Source: Streptomyces fildesensis (GTDB taxonomy: Bacteria > Actinomycetota > Actinomycetes > Streptomycetales > Streptomycetaceae). Taken from it: a DNA stretch of 64,000 bases. This document shows, piece by piece, positions 1-9,273 of this stretch (position 1 is its first letter; every line of letters starts with the position of its first letter). Both the position numbers and the translations under genes were made by a program. Under the pieces are notes generated by a model that was not told the origin of the DNA, did not search any database, and worked only from the letters and a program-made list of their open reading frames with translations. Location of the stretch: the NCBI RefSeq assembly GCF_016107395.1, contig NZ_JAAIKO010000004.1:310001-374000 (forward strand). Reading direction: 5' to 3'.

Positions 1-580
1 TCTGTCCGCCGAGTTCTCCGGGACCCATGACGCGGCGCTGGTCGCCGCGCGCGACTCGCCCGTTCCGGTACGGGTCGTCGACACCGGAATGGTCGCGATG
101 GCGCTCGGTTTCACGGTTCTGGCGGCGGCCGAGACCGCCGGTTCCGGGGGCACGGCCGACGAGGTCGTGGCCGCCGCCGAGAAGCGCGCGGCGGACACCT
201 TGGCATACTTCTACGTCGACACCCTGGACTATCTGCGGCGCGGCGGCCGGATCGGTGCCGCGCAGGCGCTGTTCGGGTCGGCGCTGGCGGTCAAGCCGAT
301 CCTGCAGCTGGTGGACGGCAGGATCGAGCTGCTGGAGAAGGTCCGTACGGCCTCCCGGGCGATCACGCGGCTGGAGGAGATCGTCGTCGAGCGGGCCGGC
401 AGCCGGCGGGTGGCCGTCGCGGTCCACCACCTGGCCGCCGCCGACCGTGCGGCGGCGCTGGCCGAACGGCTGCGGGAGCGAGTGCCGGGGCTGGACGAGC
501 TGGTGGTGAGCGAGGTGGGCGCGGTGATCGGCGCGCACGCGGGGCCGGGGCTGCTCGGAGCGGTGATTTCACCTCATTGA
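1..580 (+). CDS. DegV family protein, C-terminal part (5' end outside window)
   Basis: The reading frame is open from the left edge (second base) to a TGA at 578-580. The first visible residues, LSAEFSGTHDAA, match the conserved SGT-containing segment of DegV-type fatty-acid-binding proteins. The rest fits the family: a segment with YFYVDTLDYLRRGGRIG, followed by PILQLVDGRIELLEKVRT. DegV/FakB-type proteins bind one fatty acid and, where a FakA kinase exists, present it for phosphorylation; no kinase gene is visible here. About a third of the usual ~280 residues is missing on the left. It lies directly upstream of comEA, the usual order in Streptomyces. Family assignment is firm; the ligand is not shown by the sequence. 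Confidence 0.9.
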   Translation, partial: LSAEFSGTHDAALVAARDSPVPVRVVDTGMVAMALGFTVLAAAETAGSGGTADEVVAAAEKRAADTLAYFYVDTLDYLRRGGRIGAAQALFGSALAVKPILQLVDGRIELLEKVRTASRAITRLEEIVVERAGSRRVAVAVHHLAAADRAAALAERLRERVPGLDELVVSEVGAVIGAHAGPGLLGAVISPH

Positions 581-589
581 GTGAGCGAG

Positions 590-616
590 TTGTCCACAAC
601 TCGTGGGTTATCCACA
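590..616 (+). promoter_or_regulatory. Two DnaA-box-like 9-mers upstream of comEA
   Basis: TTGTCCACA (590-598) and TTATCCACA (608-616) lie on the same strand 18 bp apart in the short degV-comEA gap. Both match the DnaA box consensus, and the first is the form preferred by Streptomyces DnaA. They sit 50-75 bp before the comEA start. DnaA binding is inferred, not shown. Confidence 0.5.
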
Positions 617-666
617 GGATTTGGCAGTGATCATCTTCGTTCGGTGATTCCGCTTAGTTTCGCGGC

Positions 667-1632
667 ATGGGAACCACAGCGCTCACCACGATCAGCCGCC
701 GCCGCAGTCACCTCCAGGGCAATCGGGGCGTTCAGCACCTCCAGGGGACGGTGGGGGAGCGCGCCGCCGCGCTCTTCGACCCACCGGACCCGCGCCCGGA
801 CCCTCGCCCGGATCCGCCACCGTCACCGCCCGCTGGCTCCAGTCCTTCTACTGCTCCTTCTGCGGCTTCTTCGGCCGCGCCGTCGACCTTGGCGTCGGGG
901 TCGGTGCCTGAGGGCATGGCGCGGTTCCGGGCGACTCCTGCCGAGCGGTTACGAGCCTTCCGCGGCTGGCTGTATGTGCGCTGCGGCCTGGAGTTCAGGA
1001 CCGCCGCTGCCCTGCTGGTCGTCCTGGCCGTCGCCGTCGGCTTCGCTGTGCAGCACTTCTGGACCGGGCGCCCGCGGACGGTCTCCGCTCCGGCGCGCGT
1101 CGACGGACCGTCGCCCGGAGCGTCCCTGTTCCCGATGCGGGGGCCGAGCGCCGCGCCCGGCTCCGGGCCGGCCGGGTCCGTGCCGAACGTGCCGGCCGCC
1201 GTGGGGGCGGCGAAGACGGTCCTGACGGTGGACGTCGCGGGCAAGGCCCGCCGTCCCGGGCTGCTCAGGCTGCCCGCCGGGTCGCGGGTGGCCGATGCTC
1301 TCGCGGCGGCCGGCGGGGCGCTCCCGGGGACGGACACCAGCGCGCTGAACCTCGCCCGGGTGCTCGCCGACGGTGAGCAGGTCGTCGTCGGCGGGCCGCC
1401 CGCACCCGCCGCCCCCGGACCGGGAGGCGGTGCGCCGGCCGGTCCTGTGAGCCTCAACTCCGCGACCAGCGCCCAGTTGGAGACCCTGCCGGGCGTCGGA
1501 CCGGTCCTGGCACGGCACATCCTCGACTACCGAGCCCAGCACGGCGGCTTCGCCTCCGTCGACCAGCTGCGCAATGTGACCGGCATCGGTGACCGGCGCT
1601 TCTCCGACCTCAAGCCCCTGGTCCAGCCGTGA
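667..1632 (+). CDS. comEA: ComEA family helix-hairpin-helix DNA-binding protein
   Basis: A 321-residue membrane-anchored DNA-binding protein of the competence type. Order of parts: a Pro/Arg-rich N-terminus (to about residue 95), one membrane segment (AAALLVVLAVAVGFAVQHFW, about 112-131), a Pro/Gly linker, an SLBB-like domain (VDVAGKARRPGLLRLPAGSR), then two C-terminal helix-hairpin-helix motifs (LNSATSAQLETLPGVGPVLA and QLRNVTGIGDRRFSDL). In ComEA proteins the HhH part binds double-stranded DNA outside the membrane. The ATG at 667 is used; the stop overlaps the comEC start (GTGA), so the two are translationally coupled. Natural transformation is not generally described for Streptomyces, so the physiological role is uncertain. 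Confidence 0.9.
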   Translation: MGTTALTTISRRRSHLQGNRGVQHLQGTVGERAAALFDPPDPRPDPRPDPPPSPPAGSSPSTAPSAASSAAPSTLASGSVPEGMARFRATPAERLRAFRGWLYVRCGLEFRTAAALLVVLAVAVGFAVQHFWTGRPRTVSAPARVDGPSPGASLFPMRGPSAAPGSGPAGSVPNVPAAVGAAKTVLTVDVAGKARRPGLLRLPAGSRVADALAAAGGALPGTDTSALNLARVLADGEQVVVGGPPAPAAPGPGGGAPAGPVSLNSATSAQLETLPGVGPVLARHILDYRAQHGGFASVDQLRNVTGIGDRRFSDLKPLVQP

Positions 1633-3644
1633 CCCGTCCCAGGGCGGGCCCCGACGCGGCGGCGGGGCGCCGGGCGGATACGGGCGCCGTGGCGCGCTCG
1701 GCCGTGCACGCGTCGGCGGTATCACCGCTCGGCGCGTCCAACCCGCACCAGGAGGGCCCTGCGGACCTGCGGCTCGTGCCGCCGGCCCTCGCCGCCTGGC
1801 TCGCGTCGGCGCTCGCGCTGGGGATGCCGGGAGAGATGGCGGCCTGGTGTGCGGTGGTCACCGCCGTACTGGGGGTGGCGCTGCTGGTGGCCCGGTGGGG
1901 GCGGCCCGCCGGGCTGGCGGTGGCCACCGCCACCGCGCTGCTGTGCGCTTCCGCGGCGACGGCCGTCGCCGCGCTGCATGCGGCGGACGGTCATCGCGGG
2001 CCGCTGCCGGCGCTGGCCGCCGAACATGCCCACGCTGTCGTCGAGTTGAGGATCACCGGCGATCCGCGGCCTGCCCTCCCGCACGTCCGGGGCGCGGCCC
2101 GCGCCCCGGACGCCGTGATCGTCGCGGCGGAGGCCGTCCGTGTCACCGCGCACGGGGTGACCACGAAGGTCCGCACGCCGGTCCTGGTCATCGCCGAAGC
2201 GGGCGCACCGCGCAAGCCGGCACCGGGACAGCGGCCGGGGCCACGAACGGGACCGGGCTCGCGCCCGGCCGGGTCGGGTCCCGCGGAGGGCCGGGTGTCC
2301 GCGTCGTCCGCCGATCCGTGGCTCGGACTGCTGCCGTCCACCCGGGTCACTGTGGCGGCACGGATCGCACCGTCGGTCCTGCCCGGCGAGCGGAGCGCCG
2401 CCGTGCTGTCGGTGCGCGGGCCGCCGCACATCAGTGGCCCGCCCACCGCGACGCAGCGTTTCGCGGGGCGGCTCAGGGCGGGGCTGCGCGCGGCGACGGA
2501 CGGGCTGCCGCCCGATGCGCGGGCGCTGCTCCCCGGGCTCGTCGACGGGGACACCGCACGGCTCACTCCGGAACTGCGCGAGGCGTTCCGGACCACGGAT
2601 CTGACCCATCTGACGGCGGTCTCCGGTTCGAATCTGACCATCGTCCTGCTGCTGCTCATCGGGCCGCCCGGCCTCGCCATCCGCGCGGAGCGACGTGGGC
2701 TCGCCCCGCGGATCGGGATCCCGCTGCGCACGACCGCCGTGCTCGGCGGGCTGCTCACCGTCGGGTTCGTCATCGTCTGCCGTCCCGATCCGAGTGTGCT
2801 GCGGGCCGCCGCCTGCGGGCTGATCACGCTGCTGGCGATCGGCACCGGCCGCCGCCGCGCCCTGCTGCCGGCGCTGGCCGCGGCGGTGCTCCTCCTCGTC
2901 CTCTACGACCCCTGGCTCGCCCGCTCCCACGGATTCCTGCTCTCCGTGCTGGCCACCGGCGCGCTGCTGACGATCTCCCCGCGGTGGAGCGCGGCCCTGC
3001 GCCGCCGCGGGATGCCGCCGGGACCGGCCGAGGCGCTGGGCGCGGCGGGCGCCGCGCAGGCGGTCTGCGCCCCGGTGATCGTGGTGCTCGCCGGGCAGGT
3101 GAGCCTGGTCGCGATCCCGTGCAATCTGCTCGCGGAACTGGCGGTGGGGCCGGCCACGGTGCTCGGGTTCGGGGCGCTGGCCGCCGCGCCGTTCGCGATG
3201 CCGGCCGCCGAGTGGCTGGCCTGGCTGGCCGGGTGGCCCACCGGCTGGATCGCGGCCGTCGCCCGGCGGGGCGCGGCACTGCCCGGTGCCGGGATCGGCT
3301 GGCCCGGCGGATGGGGCGGGGGCCTGCTGCTCGCCGTGCTCACCGTGGCGGTGGTGACGACGGGCCGCCGGCTGCTGGCCCGCCCATGGCTGTGCGCGGC
3401 GGTCGCGCTCCTGCTGCTGCTCGCCGTGCTGCGGCCCGTACCGCTCCCGCGCGTCATCACGGGCTGGCCGCCGCCCGGCTGGCGGCTCGCCATGTGCGAT
3501 GTGGGCCAGGGGGATGCCCTGGTGCTGTCCGGGACGGACGGCTCGGCCGTCGTCATCGACGCCGGGCCGGAGCCGGCCCTCGTCGACCGGTGTCTGCGGT
3601 CGCTCGGGGTGACCTCGATCGCGCTGCTGATCCTGACCCACTTC
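1629..3644 (+). pseudogene. comEC: ComEC/Rec2 DNA channel protein, 5' part, interrupted by the mobile element
   Basis: Starts at GTG 1629, overlapping the comEA stop. The N-terminal part is Arg/Pro-rich with several membrane segments. The competence core (SGSNLTIVLLLLIGPPGLAI onward) has many helices, and the C-terminal metallo-beta-lactamase-like domain begins (MCDVGQGDALVLSGTDG) and runs to LLILTHF. Host sequence ends after the TTC codon at 3642-3644; the HADHVDG continuation is found 17.4 kb away at 21056. The frame stays open into the element, adding 38 foreign residues and stopping at 3758, three bases before the first recombinase ATG. ComEC forms the inner-membrane channel for single-stranded DNA uptake; the product here would lack nearly all of its nuclease-like domain. 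Confidence 0.92.
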
Positions 3645-3761
3645 TTCTTAGGGCAGTTCATCGATGTCTCACGAGAACGTGTCTCTAGTCCTCGAAGCTC
3701 CTCCCGTGGCGATGAAGTTCTGATATCTCTCTTGTCAGCACTGTCTCGGAAGGAGTGAAGG
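3645..3761 (+). other. Left end of the element with GTCTC motifs and recombinase ribosome binding site
   Basis: The first base after the host junction is 3645. TCTCACGAGA lies at 3667-3676, 22 bases in, matching TCTCATGAGA near the right end in inverted arrangement. Further GTCTC copies follow at about 3681 and 3742. GGAAGGAG at 3748-3755 is an excellent ribosome binding site six bases before the recombinase ATG at 3762. The likely role is recombinase binding. Confidence 0.55.
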
Positions 3762-5234
3762 ATGGATTTGTTCTTTGTGAACTCCGGTAACGCCAAAAGG
3801 TACTTGGAAAGTTTAGTAATCTCCGGCGACGACGTCGCTAGGCTGCTGGATGACCGAGCAATCGCAGATGGGACGCCGATCTTCCTAGATGGCGAGACGA
3901 TGATGCCGGTGGAGCCGATGTCCTCGTGGGGCCGGACACTTGCCTACGCTGCCCTGAAGCCAGGCACACGGAGGGAGTATGGGCGGATCGTCGCGCGGCT
4001 TTCGGACTACCAGGAAAAGCGTGGCCGTAACCTAGTGACGGCTACAGAGTCGGACATCCAAGCCTTCAAAAGAGTCCGCACCGAGTTACAAAAGCGGCCG
4101 CTGGGGGACTCGGCCTGGGGCAAGGAGTGCCAGCTGTTGGACCGGTTCTATGGCCACTTGGTTCGCGTAGGAGCGCGTGAGCATTTGCCGGTGCGGATGG
4201 GGGCGATGGGGCGCAACCCCATGGCGCCTCGGATCCGGCAGAGGATGAACATTCGTCACCTCGCCCTCGATCAGTACCGCTACTTACGGGACGTGGGTCT
4301 GGGTGGTCAGCAGCCGGATTCGGCAGTGGACCTGTCCTTCCGAGGCTGGGCGCCGCATCGAAATCGCGGAGGCGCAGACCTGGCGTTGGGAACAGGGATG
4401 CGGTGGCAGGAGTGGGCGACGGTGCTGCTACCGGAGCTGGGAATCGGGGTAGGGTACGCCGTCGACGACGTCGTGTTTACGGTTCAGGCCTGCGCAAAGT
4501 ACGGCAAGGCTCGCAAAATCTATGTACCTTCAGACTCGATGAGCGGACTAGAACCGTATCTGCTGCTAGAGCGGCCCGAGCAATCGGCGACTTCGGCGAG
4601 GCGCCTGGAACGCCGGCACCGGGACCTATTCGTCGTCTCGCGGGTTGATCACGATTCGGGTCTGGTCTACGGCCTACTAGACGGCATGGACCGGGTATTT
4701 TCGATGTCCGGAATGGAGCCGTGGCTGCGCCGAATCGCCGTGCGTGAGACGGAGGTTGGATTGGAGGCTATGGCTGTTTTCATCTGCCATAGCGGGTTGA
4801 TGCCAGGGGCGGATTCCTGGAAGCGCTACCGGCACGGTGCTTGGCGACGGATGGTTGCCTGGGCGAATGAGAGCACTCCTGTGCTGCCGCGCCAGCGGTG
4901 GCGCTGGCACGATCTTCGCCATACCTTTGCGCTGCAGCTGTTGAGTTATTTGGAGCGGCAGATGGACGGCGAGGAACCAGACGCATTGGCCCGCCGCCGG
5001 CGCCACCGGTCCTACCTATCCAGCCACATGCGTCTGAACCCTCTCCTGATCGTCAGTCGCAGACTTGGGCACTCCAGCCCAGCTACCACGTTCGAGTACC
5101 TCGAGTACGCCGACGACTCCCTGAACCAGTTTGATGACGCCTTTCGCGGCTGGGTCGGAGAGGTAGGCCATGAGGCTACCTATGCCCAGATCGCCTCGCA
5201 CGCCTTTGGGCTGGACAAGAAGGAGTCCGTCTGA
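3762..5234 (+). CDS. Tyrosine recombinase/site-specific integrase 1 (TnpA-like position)
   Basis: A 490-residue phage-integrase-family recombinase. The catalytic signature is complete: Arg214 (LGTGMRWQEW), His383 and Arg386 (WHDLRHTF), His437 (RRLGHSSPATT) and the nucleophile Tyr446 (FEYLEY). The N-terminal 200 residues hold the SAM-like DNA-binding part (LKPGTRREYGRIVARLSDYQ). A strong ribosome binding site precedes ATG 3762. The stop overlaps the next start (TGATG), so the operon is translationally coupled. It contains TTA leucine codons (for example codon 18, at 3813-3815), which in Streptomyces need the bldA tRNA. By analogy with Tn554 TnpA it should cut and rejoin one pair of strands at the element ends. 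Confidence 0.93.
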   Translation: MDLFFVNSGNAKRYLESLVISGDDVARLLDDRAIADGTPIFLDGETMMPVEPMSSWGRTLAYAALKPGTRREYGRIVARLSDYQEKRGRNLVTATESDIQAFKRVRTELQKRPLGDSAWGKECQLLDRFYGHLVRVGAREHLPVRMGAMGRNPMAPRIRQRMNIRHLALDQYRYLRDVGLGGQQPDSAVDLSFRGWAPHRNRGGADLALGTGMRWQEWATVLLPELGIGVGYAVDDVVFTVQACAKYGKARKIYVPSDSMSGLEPYLLLERPEQSATSARRLERRHRDLFVVSRVDHDSGLVYGLLDGMDRVFSMSGMEPWLRRIAVRETEVGLEAMAVFICHSGLMPGADSWKRYRHGAWRRMVAWANESTPVLPRQRWRWHDLRHTFALQLLSYLERQMDGEEPDALARRRRHRSYLSSHMRLNPLLIVSRRLGHSSPATTFEYLEYADDSLNQFDDAFRGWVGEVGHEATYAQIASHAFGLDKKESV

Positions 5235-7165
5235 TGCCGCGGCGTGGAGAATTTTCTCGGGACTTCCCCGAGGACTCCCAGCAGTCGGCCATCGAGGTCA
5301 GCCGGATCGGCGAGCGGATAGTGCGCGCCTCGACAGCTACCCGCCGCAACCTCACCAACCGGATCCTCCCGGGTAACTACCAGTGCGCCCAGCTGGCGGC
5401 CGAACTCGCTGATGAGTGGGTCGAGTATGTGACGGCCGCGGGACTGTCGGCGGGCACCGTGCAGAGCTACCAGCAGGCGATCAAACGCCTGTGCGCCTCA
5501 GCGGACGCGATGCTGGGCTCTGCCGCGCCTAATGCCTCCCTAGGCAGGGATCATCCGGACCTTGCGCGAGTGGTGGCGGCCTGGGAACGCACCCTGCCCT
5601 CCGAATTCGCCACCGGATCGACGCGCCCATCCATTCTGTCAGGGGCAATCCGGGTCCTGGTGCGTCGGCGAGTAGAGCATCCGCAAAGGCCAGTGACTGA
5701 GCGGGTGACAGCTATGGCCCGGGCCGGCAGCGGAGTGCCGATAGGGGAGACTACCGAGCTGGACGAGTTCTCTCGAAAGGACAAACAGGCCTTGGTCCGC
5801 GGTGCCTGGAATGCGGTAGTCGCTTTAGAGAAGCGGCTGGCCGCAGGGTGGGAGCGCGCCAGTCAGGGCCAGCATCCGGACTGCGGGTCCTGGATGTCGA
5901 TCGATGACCTGTTGTGGGGGCTGGCCCACAACGCAATCCTTCCAGTCGACATCCACCACAATCTGCCATCGCCCTCAAAGTGGCCGGATGAACTGCGCCA
6001 ATGCGTCATGAGATCGGACGGCACCATCCAGTCGAGGGCGGTTAAGCAAGTTCTGGACCGCTGGTTAGCCGCTCAGTTGTGGCCGAATGCGCTAGACCTA
6101 CATGCCTTCCGCATCCTGCTGGTGGATGCCACCGGCCACGCCCCCGAGGAAGTCAGCTCGCTCTGTGAGGACGATGTGGAGTTCCTGCCCGGCGGGGTCC
6201 GTCTCACACTTGTCAAGAAGCGTGCGAGGCGTCGCTACTACCGCGCCTTTAAGGACGCGTCGTTGGAAATGGCCGACGTGGTGGAAACCGAAGACTTTCA
6301 GGACGAGCCCCGGCGCGAAGTCGGATCCATCGTCCGCCGACTCTTGACCGTTACCGAACGGGCACGCCTCAAGGCCGCTGAACCGGATAGAAAACTGTTC
6401 GTCCGCGCAGCCGTGGACGTCGATCTGACGCTCAAGTTCTGCGAGTGGAACCCGGAGGCCCCGCTGTCTCGATTCTCTGCCTGGTTGCGGCAAAATAACA
6501 TCGCTGTCACCGGGAAGCAGGAGATCAGGCGCCTGCGCAAGTCGGTCAAAGTGGAAAAATCGGTGACCTTCCGCGGACGAATCCATGATATCGCCGACGA
6601 CCATCATGAGGAGACCTACAAGGGACACTACGCCCAGGGAACGACCTTGCGGGTGATCTCTGCGGAGGTGATCAACACCTCACAGGAGCACTGGTTCAAC
6701 AAGGCGGTGGACGGCCCCACCGTATTCACCACGCAGGTCGTCGCCTCAGTGGACGAACTTGCCCAGCTGCAGACTTTGGGGCTGAGCGAGCAGGAGGCCA
6801 GCGATCTAATCCAGGGCGAGCTCGACATGGGTGTCACGCATTGCAAAAACCCGTACGACAGCCCGTTCAGCCCGCGCGGAGAGTTGTGCGCCGTCGCTCC
6901 CCTGCGCTGTTTGGAGTGCTGCAACGCCTGGGTGATGCCCAGCCAGTTGCCGCAGCTGTTGTTGTTCCGAGATCACCTTGAGCGGGTGCGCCAGCGCCTG
7001 CACCCCCAGCGATTCACAGCCGTGTGGGGTCAGTCTTATGCCAATTTGCGGGCGACGCTGGAGGACCGCTCCGAAGAAGAGATTACGGTCGCCCGCAAAC
7101 ACATCGAGGAGGGCAGTATCACCCTTGATCTGCCCCTATCTGCACACGTGGAGTTCGACGCATGA
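5234..7165 (+). CDS. Tyrosine recombinase-like protein 2 (TnpB-like position), divergent active site
   Basis: A 643-residue protein in the second position of the trio. An N-terminal core-binding segment (SAGTVQSYQQAIKRL) is followed by a recombinase-like catalytic region. Where the first catalytic Arg is expected there is ATGHAPEEV, with His302 in the Arg position; later come IRRLRKS and EETYKGHYAQGTTLR, whose Tyr466 is the likely nucleophile. A C-terminal Cys cluster (CKNPYDSPFSPRGELC, then LRCLECCNAW) could hold a metal. Start and stop overlap both neighbours (TGATG and ATGA). It also has TTA codons. The odd Arg position suggests a divergent or partly structural subunit in a multi-recombinase complex; alignment of the family is needed to be sure. 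Confidence 0.85.
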   Translation: MPRRGEFSRDFPEDSQQSAIEVSRIGERIVRASTATRRNLTNRILPGNYQCAQLAAELADEWVEYVTAAGLSAGTVQSYQQAIKRLCASADAMLGSAAPNASLGRDHPDLARVVAAWERTLPSEFATGSTRPSILSGAIRVLVRRRVEHPQRPVTERVTAMARAGSGVPIGETTELDEFSRKDKQALVRGAWNAVVALEKRLAAGWERASQGQHPDCGSWMSIDDLLWGLAHNAILPVDIHHNLPSPSKWPDELRQCVMRSDGTIQSRAVKQVLDRWLAAQLWPNALDLHAFRILLVDATGHAPEEVSSLCEDDVEFLPGGVRLTLVKKRARRRYYRAFKDASLEMADVVETEDFQDEPRREVGSIVRRLLTVTERARLKAAEPDRKLFVRAAVDVDLTLKFCEWNPEAPLSRFSAWLRQNNIAVTGKQEIRRLRKSVKVEKSVTFRGRIHDIADDHHEETYKGHYAQGTTLRVISAEVINTSQEHWFNKAVDGPTVFTTQVVASVDELAQLQTLGLSEQEASDLIQGELDMGVTHCKNPYDSPFSPRGELCAVAPLRCLECCNAWVMPSQLPQLLLFRDHLERVRQRLHPQRFTAVWGQSYANLRATLEDRSEEEITVARKHIEEGSITLDLPLSAHVEFDA

Positions 7166-9273
7166 CCACCCCCATCACCCGCCCTCTGGCCGTGTCAATT
7201 TTCGGTGACAACGAACCGGTCATTCAGAGTCACGCGACGCTGCACGAAGCACGACAGAACGCCGTGGAGGTCCCAAGGTTCGGCGACGCAGGGCTCTGGA
7301 ACTTCAACGGTGTCGTCCGGCGCAACGCCAACATTCCCGCGTGCGGATGGAAGATCACATTCCATAAGGGTCTTGAAATGCCCGAATGGAACCTAACAGT
7401 CCGCGAGTTGGCCATGATCATGGCCAATCCACGTCACGAAGCGGTGATCGATGCCGGAGTGCATCTCCTGCCTGGCCCGCTTGATCCGTCCACAATCATT
7501 AGTGATATGTCACGGATGCGAGGGATCATCAAATGGGCGGGCAAGAACGGCCTGCCCGCGCAGCTCGGGGCCTGGCGGGGTACCGATCTGACGAGATGTG
7601 TGGAGTCGCTGTCGGATCGGATGAGCCCGGGCACCCTGATGGGCTACGTGCTAGTCCTGCGACGGCTCCATGAGTACGGTCCCGCACTCAACTGCGGTGG
7701 CCCGTCGATGGATCCGTGGCGCGGCAAGAGTGCCCGAAACGTGGCTCAGTACGTCGCCACAGGGGAGGTCGCCACTCCCGCGATCGCGCCCGGAGTTTGG
7801 TTCCCGCTGGTCCGCGCCGCCTGGATCTACGTGCACACGTTCGCCCCCGACGTGCTGCGCGCCCAGCGCCACTATGAGGAACTCCGCGGCCGGGCAGTGA
7901 AGGTTGAGCGCAGCGCTGTAGATGCCGTCCTGGATGCCTGGCTCGCTGATCCCGGCAGTCGTATCCCCGTACACAGGCACCTGCCGGCGGGGAGCCTACG
8001 GGACTGTCGGCTAGAGGGAGTGAACTGGAACCTGCTGTCGCTGTTTCTCGGAATCGAGCGCGAGGGATCAGTCTTCACTGCGCAGTCTGAAGCGAGCCGG
8101 TTACGCCGCGAGAGGGTGATGGGGGCGCTGGAGTCTGGGCATCCGACGACGACAGGAATCATCCATGACCTGGTGGAGGTCACCCGGCCGGACGGCACGA
8201 AGGGGCCCTGGCATCCAGGCCTAGACCCCCGGACTTTGGTCACCATGTTGTCCAAGATCAGGGACGCGGCGTTCTGCCTGGTGGGGGCGTTGTCAATGAT
8301 GCGAGACAGTGAGATTCATGAGATCCGGCGCGGAGCGGTCGTCGAGCACTACAACGCTCCCGCGATCGCGTCCACGCTCGACAAGCAGCGGCCGGGACGG
8401 CCGGGCAAGCACTGGTGGATCACTGACCCCCTTGCCGAGGCGATCACCGTCGCCGAAAGTGTTTCAATCCACGAGGAACGAGTCTTCGCACCTTTGAGCA
8501 GGCCTGATCTCACCGAGGCAGCGCACGGCGACCAGATGATCGATTCGTTCATTGGCGAGGTGAACGAGGGCCGGGACTGGTCCGGACTCGAGGAAATCCC
8601 GGAAGGGAAAGTGCGTCCCCACATGTTTCGCCGAACCATGGCCATGCTCACTGACCAATTCCCCGGCTCCGAAATCGCCCTTGGCATTCAGCTCAAGCAC
8701 GTGGCCGCGCGCGCGCTGGCCAACCGCTCCACCCTCGGCTACGCCGCCGCCGACACCCAGTGGTCTGGGCTCCTGCAGTCTGCCGTTGACGCGGCCCGCT
8801 TTCGTCGGTTCAAGGAGCTTTTCGGTCTGCACAGGGACGGCAAGAAGATTGGTTACGGCCCCGGCGCGGATCGGGTCAAGGATGTCTTTGACGAGATCAT
8901 CGCCACGGTGAGAGCCAAAGGTGGCGACGCTCGAACCGAGGAGGACCTGTTGCGCAAGGCCCGGATCACCATCCGGTTCGGGATGCTCAACAACTGCCTG
9001 TTCGACGAGTCCAATCCGACTGGCGCGCTCTGCCTGGAGAACACCATCATCCCTGAGGGTCACACTGGCCCGCTCGACCATCGCTGCCGCCCCGACCGCT
9101 GCCGCAACAGCCTGATTGGCGTCGAGCATGTTGCCCTCCATGACTCCCATCGGCGAACTCAACTCAAGCTTCTGGAGACGCGCCGTCTGCCCGCGCCCCG
9201 CACTGCCCTTATCCGCCGCGAGATTGACCGGGTCGACGCTGTGCTCGCCCTGGTCCGCGAGGAGAACTCGTGA
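7162..9273 (+). CDS. Tyrosine recombinase 3 of the trio
   Basis: A 703-residue recombinase with an intact signature: Arg381 (ALSMMRDSEI), His487 with Arg490 (PHMFRRTMAML), His513 (QLKHVAARAL) and Tyr527 (STLGYAAAD). A C-terminal segment has spaced Cys/His residues (NNCLFDESNPTGALC ... HRCRPDRCRNS), resembling a zinc-binding tail seen in some large transposon recombinases. It starts with ATGA overlapping gene 2, and its own stop overlaps the next gene (GTGA). Three dissimilar recombinases in tandem distinguish this element from ordinary integrase-xis islands. The division of labour between the three cannot be read from the sequence. Confidence 0.9.
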   Translation: MTTPITRPLAVSIFGDNEPVIQSHATLHEARQNAVEVPRFGDAGLWNFNGVVRRNANIPACGWKITFHKGLEMPEWNLTVRELAMIMANPRHEAVIDAGVHLLPGPLDPSTIISDMSRMRGIIKWAGKNGLPAQLGAWRGTDLTRCVESLSDRMSPGTLMGYVLVLRRLHEYGPALNCGGPSMDPWRGKSARNVAQYVATGEVATPAIAPGVWFPLVRAAWIYVHTFAPDVLRAQRHYEELRGRAVKVERSAVDAVLDAWLADPGSRIPVHRHLPAGSLRDCRLEGVNWNLLSLFLGIEREGSVFTAQSEASRLRRERVMGALESGHPTTTGIIHDLVEVTRPDGTKGPWHPGLDPRTLVTMLSKIRDAAFCLVGALSMMRDSEIHEIRRGAVVEHYNAPAIASTLDKQRPGRPGKHWWITDPLAEAITVAESVSIHEERVFAPLSRPDLTEAAHGDQMIDSFIGEVNEGRDWSGLEEIPEGKVRPHMFRRTMAMLTDQFPGSEIALGIQLKHVAARALANRSTLGYAAADTQWSGLLQSAVDAARFRRFKELFGLHRDGKKIGYGPGADRVKDVFDEIIATVRAKGGDARTEEDLLRKARITIRFGMLNNCLFDESNPTGALCLENTIIPEGHTGPLDHRCRPDRCRNSLIGVEHVALHDSHRRTQLKLLETRRLPAPRTALIRREIDRVDAVLALVREENS

